A DNA stretch of 64,000 bases from NCBI GenBank assembly GCA_002356455.1, contig AP017968.1, forward strand, positions 2,728,001 through 2,792,000, given 5' to 3'. The notes under the pieces are model-generated. The model searched no databases. It worked only from the letters and a program-made list of their open reading frames with translations, and was not told the DNA's origin. This DNA comes from Fusobacterium varium (GTDB taxonomy: Bacteria > Fusobacteriota > Fusobacteriia > Fusobacteriales > Fusobacteriaceae). The position numbers and the translations under genes were made by a program. Of this stretch, positions 1 to 6,224 are shown piece after piece. Positions within the stretch are counted from its first letter, which is position 1; the number at the start of each line of letters is the position of its first letter.

Positions 1-369
1 CTCTTCTCTTATTATTTTTGTAAGCTGTCTTGTATCTACACCTTTAAATGCTACAACTTTATTTTGTCTTAAAAAACCATCTAAAGTCATTTCACATCTA
101 AAGTTATTTGGAAGTTTTGCATCTTCTTTAATTACAAATCCCTTCAGATGTATTTTAGAAGATTCCATATCTTCTAAATTTATTCCATAATTCCCTATCA
201 TAGGATATGTCATTACTACTATCTGTCCGCAATAAGAAGGATCTGTTAAAAGTTCCTGATATCCTGTCATTCCTGTATTAAAAACAAGTTCACCAACAGT
301 TTCACCTAACTCTCCAAAAATCTTTCCTTCAAAACTCATACCATTTTCAAGAATAAGTTTTCCTTTCAT
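1..369 (-). CDS. carA: Carbamoyl-phosphate synthase small subunit, N-terminal part (cut by window edge)
   Basis: The small subunit supplies ammonia from glutamine to the large subunit for carbamoyl phosphate, which feeds pyrimidine and arginine synthesis. Reading leftward from the ATG at 369, 123 residues are visible, starting MKGKLILENGMSFEGKIFG and including the typical TGMTGYQELLTDPSYCGQI and GVDTRQLTK segments of the CarA N-terminal domain. The glutamine amidotransferase domain must lie beyond the left edge. A GGAGG lies just upstream of the start. The gene follows a short leader ORF (433-558) and a hairpin with a T-tract, which suggests attenuation. Family assignment is firm. Confidence 0.93.
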   Translation of the reverse strand, partial: MKGKLILENGMSFEGKIFGELGETVGELVFNTGMTGYQELLTDPSYCGQIVVMTYPMIGNYGINLEDMESSKIHLKGFVIKEDAKLPNNFRCEMTLDGFLRQNKVVAFKGVDTRQLTKIIREE

Positions 370-398
370 TTGACCTCCCGTAATTTAAAAGTTTTCCT

Positions 399-428
399 AA
401 AAAAAAAGATACAACAGTTTGTCATACC
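399..428 (-). terminator. Attenuator-like hairpin with T-tract ahead of carA
   Basis: On the minus strand GGTATGACAAACTGTTGTATC (428-408) can fold into a weak hairpin (ACAA/TTGT core, flanking G-T and A-T pairs) and is followed at once by nine T. It sits 5 bases after the stop of the leader ORF and about 30 bases before the carA start. The stem is weak, so function as a terminator is an inference from position and the T-tract. Confidence 0.4.
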
Positions 429-432
429 TTTT

Positions 433-558
433 TTAAGATAAATATATGTGAATTAATTTTAAAGACAATATTCCTATAAAAACTTTAAAAACAAATGTAA
501 AAGAATTGAAAATAGAATCATTTATCTTCTTTAATGATAAAATTTTTATTCCTTCCAT
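433..558 (-). CDS. 41-residue leader peptide upstream of carA (candidate)
   Basis: A short ORF starts at ATG 558 with an excellent Shine-Dalgarno (GGAGG at 566-570, 7 bases away) and ends at TAA 433-435. It encodes MEGIKILSLKKINDSIFNSF followed by TFVFKVFIGILSLKLIHIYLS. It begins 30 bases after a near-consensus promoter and ends right before a hairpin/T-tract and carA. The middle is U-rich in the RNA (five Phe codons at residues 17-27). Size and arrangement resemble the pyrBI leader of enterobacteria (pyrL, 44 residues), where UTP level sets attenuation. No protein family is recognised; it could also be a small hydrophobic protein. Confidence 0.5.
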   Translation of the reverse strand: MEGIKILSLKKINDSIFNSFTFVFKVFIGILSLKLIHIYLS

Positions 559-588
559 TCCTTTACCTCCTTTTTTTTACTAAAAGAA

Positions 589-617
589 AGTATATCTATT
601 TTTTCAAATTATGTCAA
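589..617 (-). promoter_or_regulatory. Sigma-70 type promoter for leader ORF-carA
   Basis: TTGACA (617-612) and TATACT (594-589) are separated by exactly 17 bases on the minus strand. The start of the leader ORF follows about 30 bases downstream. Confidence 0.85.
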
Positions 618-717
618 GAATTTTTTAATAATATCCACTTTAAATTTTTTTTATGCCTCCTTTCTATACATTTTTTGTAAAATATTAAAAAAATATAAAT
701 TTTTTTAGTTTCTTGTA

Positions 718-746
718 TTGACTATTGTTCATTTATGTGATAATAA
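718..746 (+). promoter_or_regulatory. Promoter for the grdX-like gene
   Basis: TTGACT (718-723), a 17-base spacer and TAATAA (741-746) lie 18 bases before the Shine-Dalgarno GGGAGG of the gene at 765. Confidence 0.7.
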
Positions 747-764
747 AATAGCGGGAGGTGCATC

Positions 765-1148
765 ATGGATTTTATAATTATCACTAATAACAATAAAGTT
801 TATAATTTTTACAAAGAAACAAATGATGTTTTTTATTTTCAAAAAAAAGATTTCCTAGATCTCTTAGAGATAGTAAAAGAAGAAATATATAAAGGTCATA
901 AACTTCTTTCTGATCCTATCATGTATAATCTGGAAAATTCTGAGAACCCATATAAATCTATTGCTGTTTCTAAAAACACATTTTTAGATGATGGAACTCA
1001 AAAAAAATTAATTGATGGAGTAATCAGTATAGCTAAAAAAATTCCAAACAGAAAAAATTTCTCTGAATTTTCAGAAAATATTTTAGAAGAATTTAGATTT
1101 ATTGATTTAAATCTTTTAACTGATGGAACTAAATCTTTTAGTTATTAA
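765..1148 (+). CDS. grdX: GrdX family protein
   Basis: A 127-residue cytoplasmic protein with the conserved GrdX core: GHKLLSDP (residues 44-51) followed by NPYKSIAVS (61-69). GrdX proteins are known from glycine/sarcosine reductase operons; their biochemical role is unknown. None of the grdA/B/C/D or trx genes is beside it, so this is a stand-alone copy. It has its own promoter, a GGGAGG ribosome site, and is followed after 17 bases by an EAL-like gene, so the two are probably one operon. The family call rests on the core motif only. Confidence 0.6.
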   Translation: MDFIIITNNNKVYNFYKETNDVFYFQKKDFLDLLEIVKEEIYKGHKLLSDPIMYNLENSENPYKSIAVSKNTFLDDGTQKKLIDGVISIAKKIPNRKNFSEFSENILEEFRFIDLNLLTDGTKSFSY

Positions 1149-1165
1149 TTATTCGGAGGTGGACT

Positions 1166-1837
1166 GTGGTTCAATTTTATTTTAAAAGAATCCTTGAGAA
1201 AATAAATTTTAATTTTATTCCTGTTTTTAATCTGGAAGATGATTCTATTTATGGCTACAAAATTATAAAGGATTTTTCTGTAATAGGATTCAATGATAAA
1301 GATCTTATGTACCAAATGGCCTTTGAAGATGATACATTTGAAACTCTTGTTTTAAAACTTCTTGAAAAGTCATTTCAAATGGCTATTGAAAATAATTATA
1401 ATGATAAGAAGCTTTTTTATACTTTAAGATTGAATTATGTCCTGGACAATAGTATATTCTTTGATAGAATTCATACATTGATATCTACACTTAAGTTTAA
1501 TGAGGATAATATTATTTTTGATATAAAAGGAGTAACAGATTGGGAAAAATTTTATGAAGAAACTAAAAACTGTAACTTTAAATATCTTAAACTTAATAAA
1601 GAAGATAGGGGCATCCCTGTAAATTTAAATGTAGTTGCTCAGGAAAAACCAGAACTCATTGAAATCAGAGATGTACAAAATTTTTCACTTATAAAAGAAT
1701 ATATAGACAATAATATCAAAATAATTTTTAACACAAATACTGATTCTTCTTTAACTAAAGAAGAATTAAAAAAAATAGGAGTAGACTATTATTATTACTT
1801 TAATAAAAATAAACAATTTTATGAAACTGAACTATAA
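1166..1837 (+). CDS. Degenerate EAL-domain-like protein
   Basis: A 223-residue protein about the size of one EAL domain. Residues 19-34 (PVFNLEDDSIYGYKII) align with the EAL entry segment, usually a P-I/V-x-D-x-x-x-x-x-x-x-G-Y-E-A-L pattern; the catalytic EAL is replaced by KII, and the metal-binding Glu/Asp positions further on are not evident. It is therefore unlikely to hydrolyse cyclic di-GMP and may be a binding or protein-interaction version. The GTG start at 1166 is chosen because CGGAGGTGG lies 3 bases before it. Probably cotranscribed with grdX. The fold assignment is an inference. Confidence 0.45.
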   Translation: MVQFYFKRILEKINFNFIPVFNLEDDSIYGYKIIKDFSVIGFNDKDLMYQMAFEDDTFETLVLKLLEKSFQMAIENNYNDKKLFYTLRLNYVLDNSIFFDRIHTLISTLKFNEDNIIFDIKGVTDWEKFYEETKNCNFKYLKLNKEDRGIPVNLNVVAQEKPELIEIRDVQNFSLIKEYIDNNIKIIFNTNTDSSLTKEELKKIGVDYYYYFNKNKQFYETEL

Positions 1838-1840
1838 AAT

Positions 1841-1900
1841 AAAAGAACCTGATTCAAAAATTACTATACCTTGATAGTTGTTGAAACAGGTTCTTTTATT
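1841..1900. terminator. Bidirectional terminator
   Basis: Inverted repeat with arms of 17 bases (1841-1857 and 1881-1897, one mismatch) that begins AAAAGAACCTG and ends CAGGTTCTTTT; it serves the convergent genes at 1166 and 1900. Confidence 0.85.
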
Positions 1901-4362
1901 TATTTTTTATCTTCCACCCATTGTACAAGGCTCTCTCTTGTTTTTTCTACTATTTCATCATAAGTCATTTTTTCTGGTGAAATTCTATTAAAAAATTTAA
2001 TTTCTATTTTAGATGCTTTAGGGAATTTAGTATTAGCTGGAAATGCTTCAAAAGCTCCTCTTATTCCAAATGGAATAACTGGTATATTCATTTCTTTAGC
2101 TAAAATAGCAAATGCTTTTTTAAATTCCAGCATCTTTCCATCTCTTGTTCTTGCTCCTTCTGGAAATATAACAACACTTTTCCCATCTCTCAGGACTTTA
2201 GCCATTGTCTGAAGTACTTCACCAAGGTTTTTATTGATGTCTACAAGAATAACATTGGAATTTTCTCCAAGTTTTTTCATATATCCTTTAGAAAAATGCT
2301 TTACTTTTGCAAGATAATATATACTTTTAAGTATTCTTGATGGAACTGAATGATTAAATACAAAAGCATCTAAAAGACTTTGATGGTTTCCAGCATAAAT
2401 AACTGGCTCTGTTGTTAGATTTTCCAATCCATTTTTTTGTATTCTTAAATATAATTTGAAAGGAAGCCATGTAAAAAATTTCCCAATCATTGTTACTATA
2501 TTTGATTTAGGCAGCTCTGCTTCTACATCTTTATTCAAATAATCTTTCCAGTTAATTTCTTCAATCTTTTCATCACTTCTATTTTCTTTTACAAATTCAG
2601 CTAGCTTTTCTACAGTTGGATTATCAAGAATTATATTCTCTGCTCCTTTTACTCCAAAATTGCTCTCTAAATAAGTTAAAAGCTCTACCATATCCAAAGA
2701 ATCCATTCCCAAATCAAGTTCTATATGAGCTGTTGGAGATACTGGTCTATTTTTAGCTTTTATCAGATAATCTTTTATGGAAGTATATTCTTCATATTTA
2801 GGTTCTTCTATTTGAAGACTTTCTGTTTCCTTCTCCTTTAACATATCAGCTATCATAAATCTTCTTATTTTACCTATTTTTGTTTTAGGCATTTCTTCCT
2901 GTACAATTCTTATATCAAGTATTTTTCTATAGTTGGGAGCTTTTCCATTATATGAATCAATGACTCCCCATTTCAATGTTTCTTTTATATTTGTTACTTT
3001 TTCATCATGTATTTTTTGAAAATTAGGATATATTATTGCTGTAAGTACAGAATCAATCTCTGCTATAACTATTTCCTGAATAAGATTTGTTTTATTCATT
3101 ATCTGCTGCTCTATTTCTATTGGATTAATATTTTTTCCATTTGATAAAACAATCATTTCTTTTTTTCTTCCAGTTACATAAAGAAAATCATCTTTTATTT
3201 CACCTAAATCTCCTGTATGTATCCATCCTTCATTATCAATTGTTTCGGCAGTTTCTTCAGGTTTATTGTAATATCCCTTCATTACATTTCTGCCTCTGGC
3301 AATAATCTCTCCATCATCTGCTATTTTAGCCTCTATTCCTGGAAGTATTCTTCCTGCTGATCCTGGTCTTATCTCATTTAATGGTGTAAACGAGATCATT
3401 GGAGAAGTTTCAGTCATCCCATACCCTTCGCACACTTTTAACCCAAGTGTAAGAAAATCTTTTGAAACTCTTGGATCAAGTTTTGAACCACCTGATACAA
3501 AAAATCTTACATTTCCTCCAAAATTATCATGCACCTTTTTAAATATTTTTTTACTGAAAGATATACTGTTTACTTTTTCACACAATTTAAAAATAAATTT
3601 AGTTATTTTTCCTGCATTTATTTTTTCCATTATCTTTTGATGAAGCATTTCCCATAATCTAGGTACTCCAATCATCATAGTCACTTTATGAGTCTGAAAA
3701 GCATCTATCATAGCTTGTGAAGACATTTCTTTAAGAAATATAATTGTAGCTCCTTTAGCTAGCGGAACAACTCCTGAACCTAATAATGGGAATATATGAT
3801 GTAATGGAAGAAGTGCTAATACAATATCCTCTTTGATAAACATATTATATTTATCTAATCCCTCTATATTAACAAGTATATTATCAAACTTCAGCATTAC
3901 TCCTTTAGGTTTTCCAGTAGTTCCAGAGGTATACAGCATTAAAGCTATATTTTCGGGTTCTGGTGAATTGAGGACAAGTTCATCTTTTACTTTATAATCT
4001 TCAACCTCATCTACAACTACTATTTTTAAATTTTTTCCAGTTATTTCCAAAGCTTTTTTTACATTTGAAAGATTGTTTTGTGATGTATAAATATATTTTG
4101 AATCAGAATCTTCTATATAGTAAACAAGTTCATCTCCTGACAAACTTGAATCAAGACATACACATGTTCCTGATTTATCCCAAACTCCCAAAAATGAATA
4201 AAGAAATTCTGGTCTATTTTCCATATAAATAATGACTCTATCTTCATTTTCAATTAAAACCTGTGAAGAAAAAATCTTAGCTTTAGTTATCATTTCTTTA
4301 TAGCTTATATTTATTCCTTCATATATTATCGCCGTCTTATTATAATCCCTTACAAATTCCAA
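1900..4362 (-). CDS. Acyl-ACP/acyl-CoA synthetase fused to ACP and PlsC acyltransferase (paralog 1)
   Basis: An 820-residue three-part enzyme. Residues about 1-500 are an AMP-forming adenylating domain: P-loop LYTSGTTGKPKG (143-154), GYGMTETSP, GWIHTGDLG and GRKKEMIVLSNGKNINP. Residues about 525-600 are an acyl-carrier domain with the phosphopantetheine serine in LGMDSLDMVEL (Ser555). Residues about 630-820 are a PlsC-type acyltransferase with NHQSLLD (659-665, HX4D) and FPEGARTRDG (733-742). The likely role is to activate a fatty acid, hold it on the built-in carrier and transfer it to a lysophospholipid, as Aas does with another domain order. TTG start at 4362 behind GGGGGAT. A second paralog lies at 6225-8726. 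Substrate is not known. Confidence 0.85.
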   Translation of the reverse strand: MEFVRDYNKTAIIYEGINISYKEMITKAKIFSSQVLIENEDRVIIYMENRPEFLYSFLGVWDKSGTCVCLDSSLSGDELVYYIEDSDSKYIYTSQNNLSNVKKALEITGKNLKIVVVDEVEDYKVKDELVLNSPEPENIALMLYTSGTTGKPKGVMLKFDNILVNIEGLDKYNMFIKEDIVLALLPLHHIFPLLGSGVVPLAKGATIIFLKEMSSQAMIDAFQTHKVTMMIGVPRLWEMLHQKIMEKINAGKITKFIFKLCEKVNSISFSKKIFKKVHDNFGGNVRFFVSGGSKLDPRVSKDFLTLGLKVCEGYGMTETSPMISFTPLNEIRPGSAGRILPGIEAKIADDGEIIARGRNVMKGYYNKPEETAETIDNEGWIHTGDLGEIKDDFLYVTGRKKEMIVLSNGKNINPIEIEQQIMNKTNLIQEIVIAEIDSVLTAIIYPNFQKIHDEKVTNIKETLKWGVIDSYNGKAPNYRKILDIRIVQEEMPKTKIGKIRRFMIADMLKEKETESLQIEEPKYEEYTSIKDYLIKAKNRPVSPTAHIELDLGMDSLDMVELLTYLESNFGVKGAENIILDNPTVEKLAEFVKENRSDEKIEEINWKDYLNKDVEAELPKSNIVTMIGKFFTWLPFKLYLRIQKNGLENLTTEPVIYAGNHQSLLDAFVFNHSVPSRILKSIYYLAKVKHFSKGYMKKLGENSNVILVDINKNLGEVLQTMAKVLRDGKSVVIFPEGARTRDGKMLEFKKAFAILAKEMNIPVIPFGIRGAFEAFPANTKFPKASKIEIKFFNRISPEKMTYDEIVEKTRESLVQWVEDKK

Positions 4363-4396
4363 CTTATCCCCCTAAATATTTTAATCGTTTAGTGCA

Positions 4397-4425
4397 ATTA
4401 TAGCATATTTTATAATTTTAGACAA
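4397..4425 (-). promoter_or_regulatory. Promoter for the 1900-4362 gene
   Basis: TTGTCT (4425-4420), 17-base spacer, TATAAT (4402-4397) on the minus strand, 35 bases before the TTG start. Confidence 0.7.
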
Positions 4426-4450
4426 TTAAAACAGTCCCCCTGTATATATT

Positions 4451-4753
4451 CTAAATATATGTTATTTCAACATTTAAAATCATTATTTTACTAAAAACAC
4501 TAAATAATGAACTTATTCTTATTTCTTTTATATTTTTTAAATATTCTGGAATAAACACTTTTATCCCTTTTATATCTTTTACAATATATTTTATTTCACT
4601 TTGTGAAATATTAACTGCAGCTTTTATGAATTCACCCTGAATTACATCTTGACAACCTGCTCATCCAAAGCTCTGTATCTCTTTTTTTAATATTATTCCA
4701 TTAAAATTATTTTTTTTCATATATTTTAAAACTTTTTCTTTTATTTCTATCAA
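4451..4753 (-). CDS. Candidate selenoprotein, HesB/IscA-like or CC/Se-motif type (in-frame UGA)
   Basis: One open frame of 101 codons runs from TTG 4753 (GGAGG at 4760-4764, 6 bases upstream) to TAG 4451-4453, interrupted only by TGA at 4661-4663, codon 31. Read as Sec, the context is KKEIQSFG-U-AGCQDVIQG. The 100-residue length, the redox-type U-x-x-C just after a first strand, and the C-terminal KGIKVFIPEYLKNIKEIRI resemble small HesB-like selenoproteins annotated as CC/Se-motif (seleno)proteins. A hairpin AATTCA-GGG-TGAATT (4643-4629) lies with its G-starting loop 23 bases after the UGA, inside the usual bacterial SECIS range, and GCAG/CTGC can form a basal stem. It has its own promoter. 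The alternative is a pseudogene with one nonsense mutation. No Sec machinery is in the window. Confidence 0.62.
4629..4660 (-). promoter_or_regulatory. Candidate bacterial SECIS element
   Basis: Directly 3' of the in-frame TGA, a perfect 6-bp stem AATTCA/TGAATT closes a GGG loop (loop at 4637-4635). The UGA-to-loop distance is 23 bases and the loop starts with G, both as in the bacterial SECIS consensus. A short basal stem (GCAG with CTGC) could extend it. Function is inferred. Confidence 0.5.
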
Positions 4754-4788
4754 ATTTTTCCTCCTTTCAAAATTTAGTATTTTCTTAA

Positions 4789-4816
4789 ATTTTATCATAT
4801 TTTTGTATTAATTCAA
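4789..4816 (-). promoter_or_regulatory. Promoter of the candidate selenoprotein gene
   Basis: TTGAAT (4816-4811), 16-base spacer, TAAAAT (4794-4789) on the minus strand, about 35 bases before the start codon and divergent from the promoter at 4901. A maintained promoter argues against a dead gene. Confidence 0.55.
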
Positions 4817-4900
4817 TATAAAGAATTTGCATAAAAAACAATATTTGAAAATAAAATTTTATTTTTAAGATATATAAAATTTTATTATTCAATTAAAGGG

Positions 4901-4929
4901 TTTACATATCTTTAAATATGTATTATAAT
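4901..4929 (+). promoter_or_regulatory. Promoter for the CofE-like gene
   Basis: TTTACA (4901-4906), 17-base spacer, perfect TATAAT (4924-4929), 24 bases before AAAGGAG of the next gene. Confidence 0.8.
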
Positions 4930-4966
4930 TAACTGTTAATACTTTATAACTTTAAAGGAGAATGTG

Positions 4967-6160
4967 ATGGAAAGATTAGTTGGAACTATTTCTAGAGGAC
5001 TTCGTGCACCTATTATTCATCAAGGTGACAAAATTGAAGATTTCGTGGTTGATGCAGTGTTAGCTGCTGTTGAAAGCGATGGTATTACATTAAGAAACAA
5101 GGACATTGTTGCTGTTACAGAATCTATAGTTGCCAGAGCTCAAGGGAATTATGCTACTACTGATGATATTGCAGCAGATGTAAAAAATAAATATGGAGAT
5201 AATACTATTGGTGTTATTTTCCCAATTTTAAGTCGTAACAGATTTTCTGTATGCTTAAAAGGAATAGCTAAAGGAGCTAAAAAAATTGTTCTTATGTTTA
5301 GTTATCCATCTGATGAAGTTGGAAATCACTTCATAGATATGGAACTTTTGGATGAAAAAAGAGTAAATCCTTGGAGCGATATTCTTAATGAAGCTGAATT
5401 TACTGAAAAATTTGGAAAACCTCTTCATGAATTTACTGGTGTAAATTATATTGAATATTATTCTGAGTTAATTAAAGAACAAGGAGCAGAAGTAGAAGTA
5501 ATATTTGCTAATAATCCTACTGCTATTTTAAATTACACTGATTGTGTTTTAAACTGTGATATCCATACTCGTTTCAGAACTAGAAAATTATTAAAAAAAG
5601 CTGGAGCTAAAATAGTATTTGGTATGGATGAAATCCTTACTTCTTCTCTAAATGGAAGTGGATATAATGAAGATTATGGATTATTAGGATCTAATAAAGC
5701 TACTGAGGATACTATAAAACTTTTCCCTCGTGATTGTAAGGACACTGTTCTTACTATTCAAAAAATGTTTCTAGATAAAACTGGAAAAAATATTGAGGTA
5801 ATGGTATATGGAGATGGAGCATTTAAAGACCCAGTTGGAAAAATATGGGAACTTGCTGACCCTGTAGTTTCTCCTGGATATACTCATGGTTTAGAAGGAA
5901 CTCCTAATGAAATAAAATTAAAATACCTTGCTGATAATGATCTTGCTGGACTTACTGGTGAAGAATTAACTAAAGCAGTTGCTGAAGCTATAAAAAATAA
6001 AGATTCTGATCTTAAAGGACAGATGATAACTCAAGGAACTACTCCTAGAAGACTTACAGACCTTATAGGTTCACTATGTGACCTGACTTCTGGAAGTGGA
6101 GATAAGGGAACTCCTATCATTTTAATTCAAGGATATTTTGATAACTACATAGATAACTAA
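4967..6160 (+). CDS. Coenzyme F420-0:L-glutamate ligase-like protein (CofE family)
   Basis: A 397-residue protein with an N-terminal F420_ligase (CofE) fold: [17 protein letters not shown], the [18 protein letters not shown] segment and a C-terminal half with [23 protein letters not shown]. In archaea and actinobacteria CofE adds glutamate to F420; fusobacteria are not known to make F420, and no other cof gene is here, so the acceptor is probably different and unknown. ATG 4967 is preferred over the GTG at 4964 because AAAGGAG (4954-4960) then sits 6 bases away. It has its own promoter and terminator and lies divergent to the candidate selenoprotein gene. Confidence 0.75.
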   Translation: MERLVGTISRGLRAPIIHQGDKIEDFVVDAVLAAVESDGITLRNKDIVAVTESIVARAQGNYATTDDIAADVKNKYGDNTIGVIFPILSRNRFSVCLKGIAKGAKKIVLMFSYPSDEVGNHFIDMELLDEKRVNPWSDILNEAEFTEKFGKPLHEFTGVNYIEYYSELIKEQGAEVEVIFANNPTAILNYTDCVLNCDIHTRFRTRKLLKKAGAKIVFGMDEILTSSLNGSGYNEDYGLLGSNKATEDTIKLFPRDCKDTVLTIQKMFLDKTGKNIEVMVYGDGAFKDPVGKIWELADPVVSPGYTHGLEGTPNEIKLKYLADNDLAGLTGEELTKAVAEAIKNKDSDLKGQMITQGTTPRRLTDLIGSLCDLTSGSGDKGTPIILIQGYFDNYIDN

Positions 6161-6170
6161 TAATAAAATT

Positions 6171-6215
6171 AAAAGAGATTAGCTGAAAAATTCTTTACAG
6201 CCAATCTCTTTTTTT
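6171..6215. terminator. Bidirectional terminator
   Basis: Arms 6171-6185 and 6198-6212 pair with one mismatch (AAAAGAGATTAGCTG with CAGCCAATCTCTTTT); T-tract on the plus strand, A-tract mirrored for the minus-strand gene. Confidence 0.85.
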
Positions 6216-6224
6216 ATTATATTA

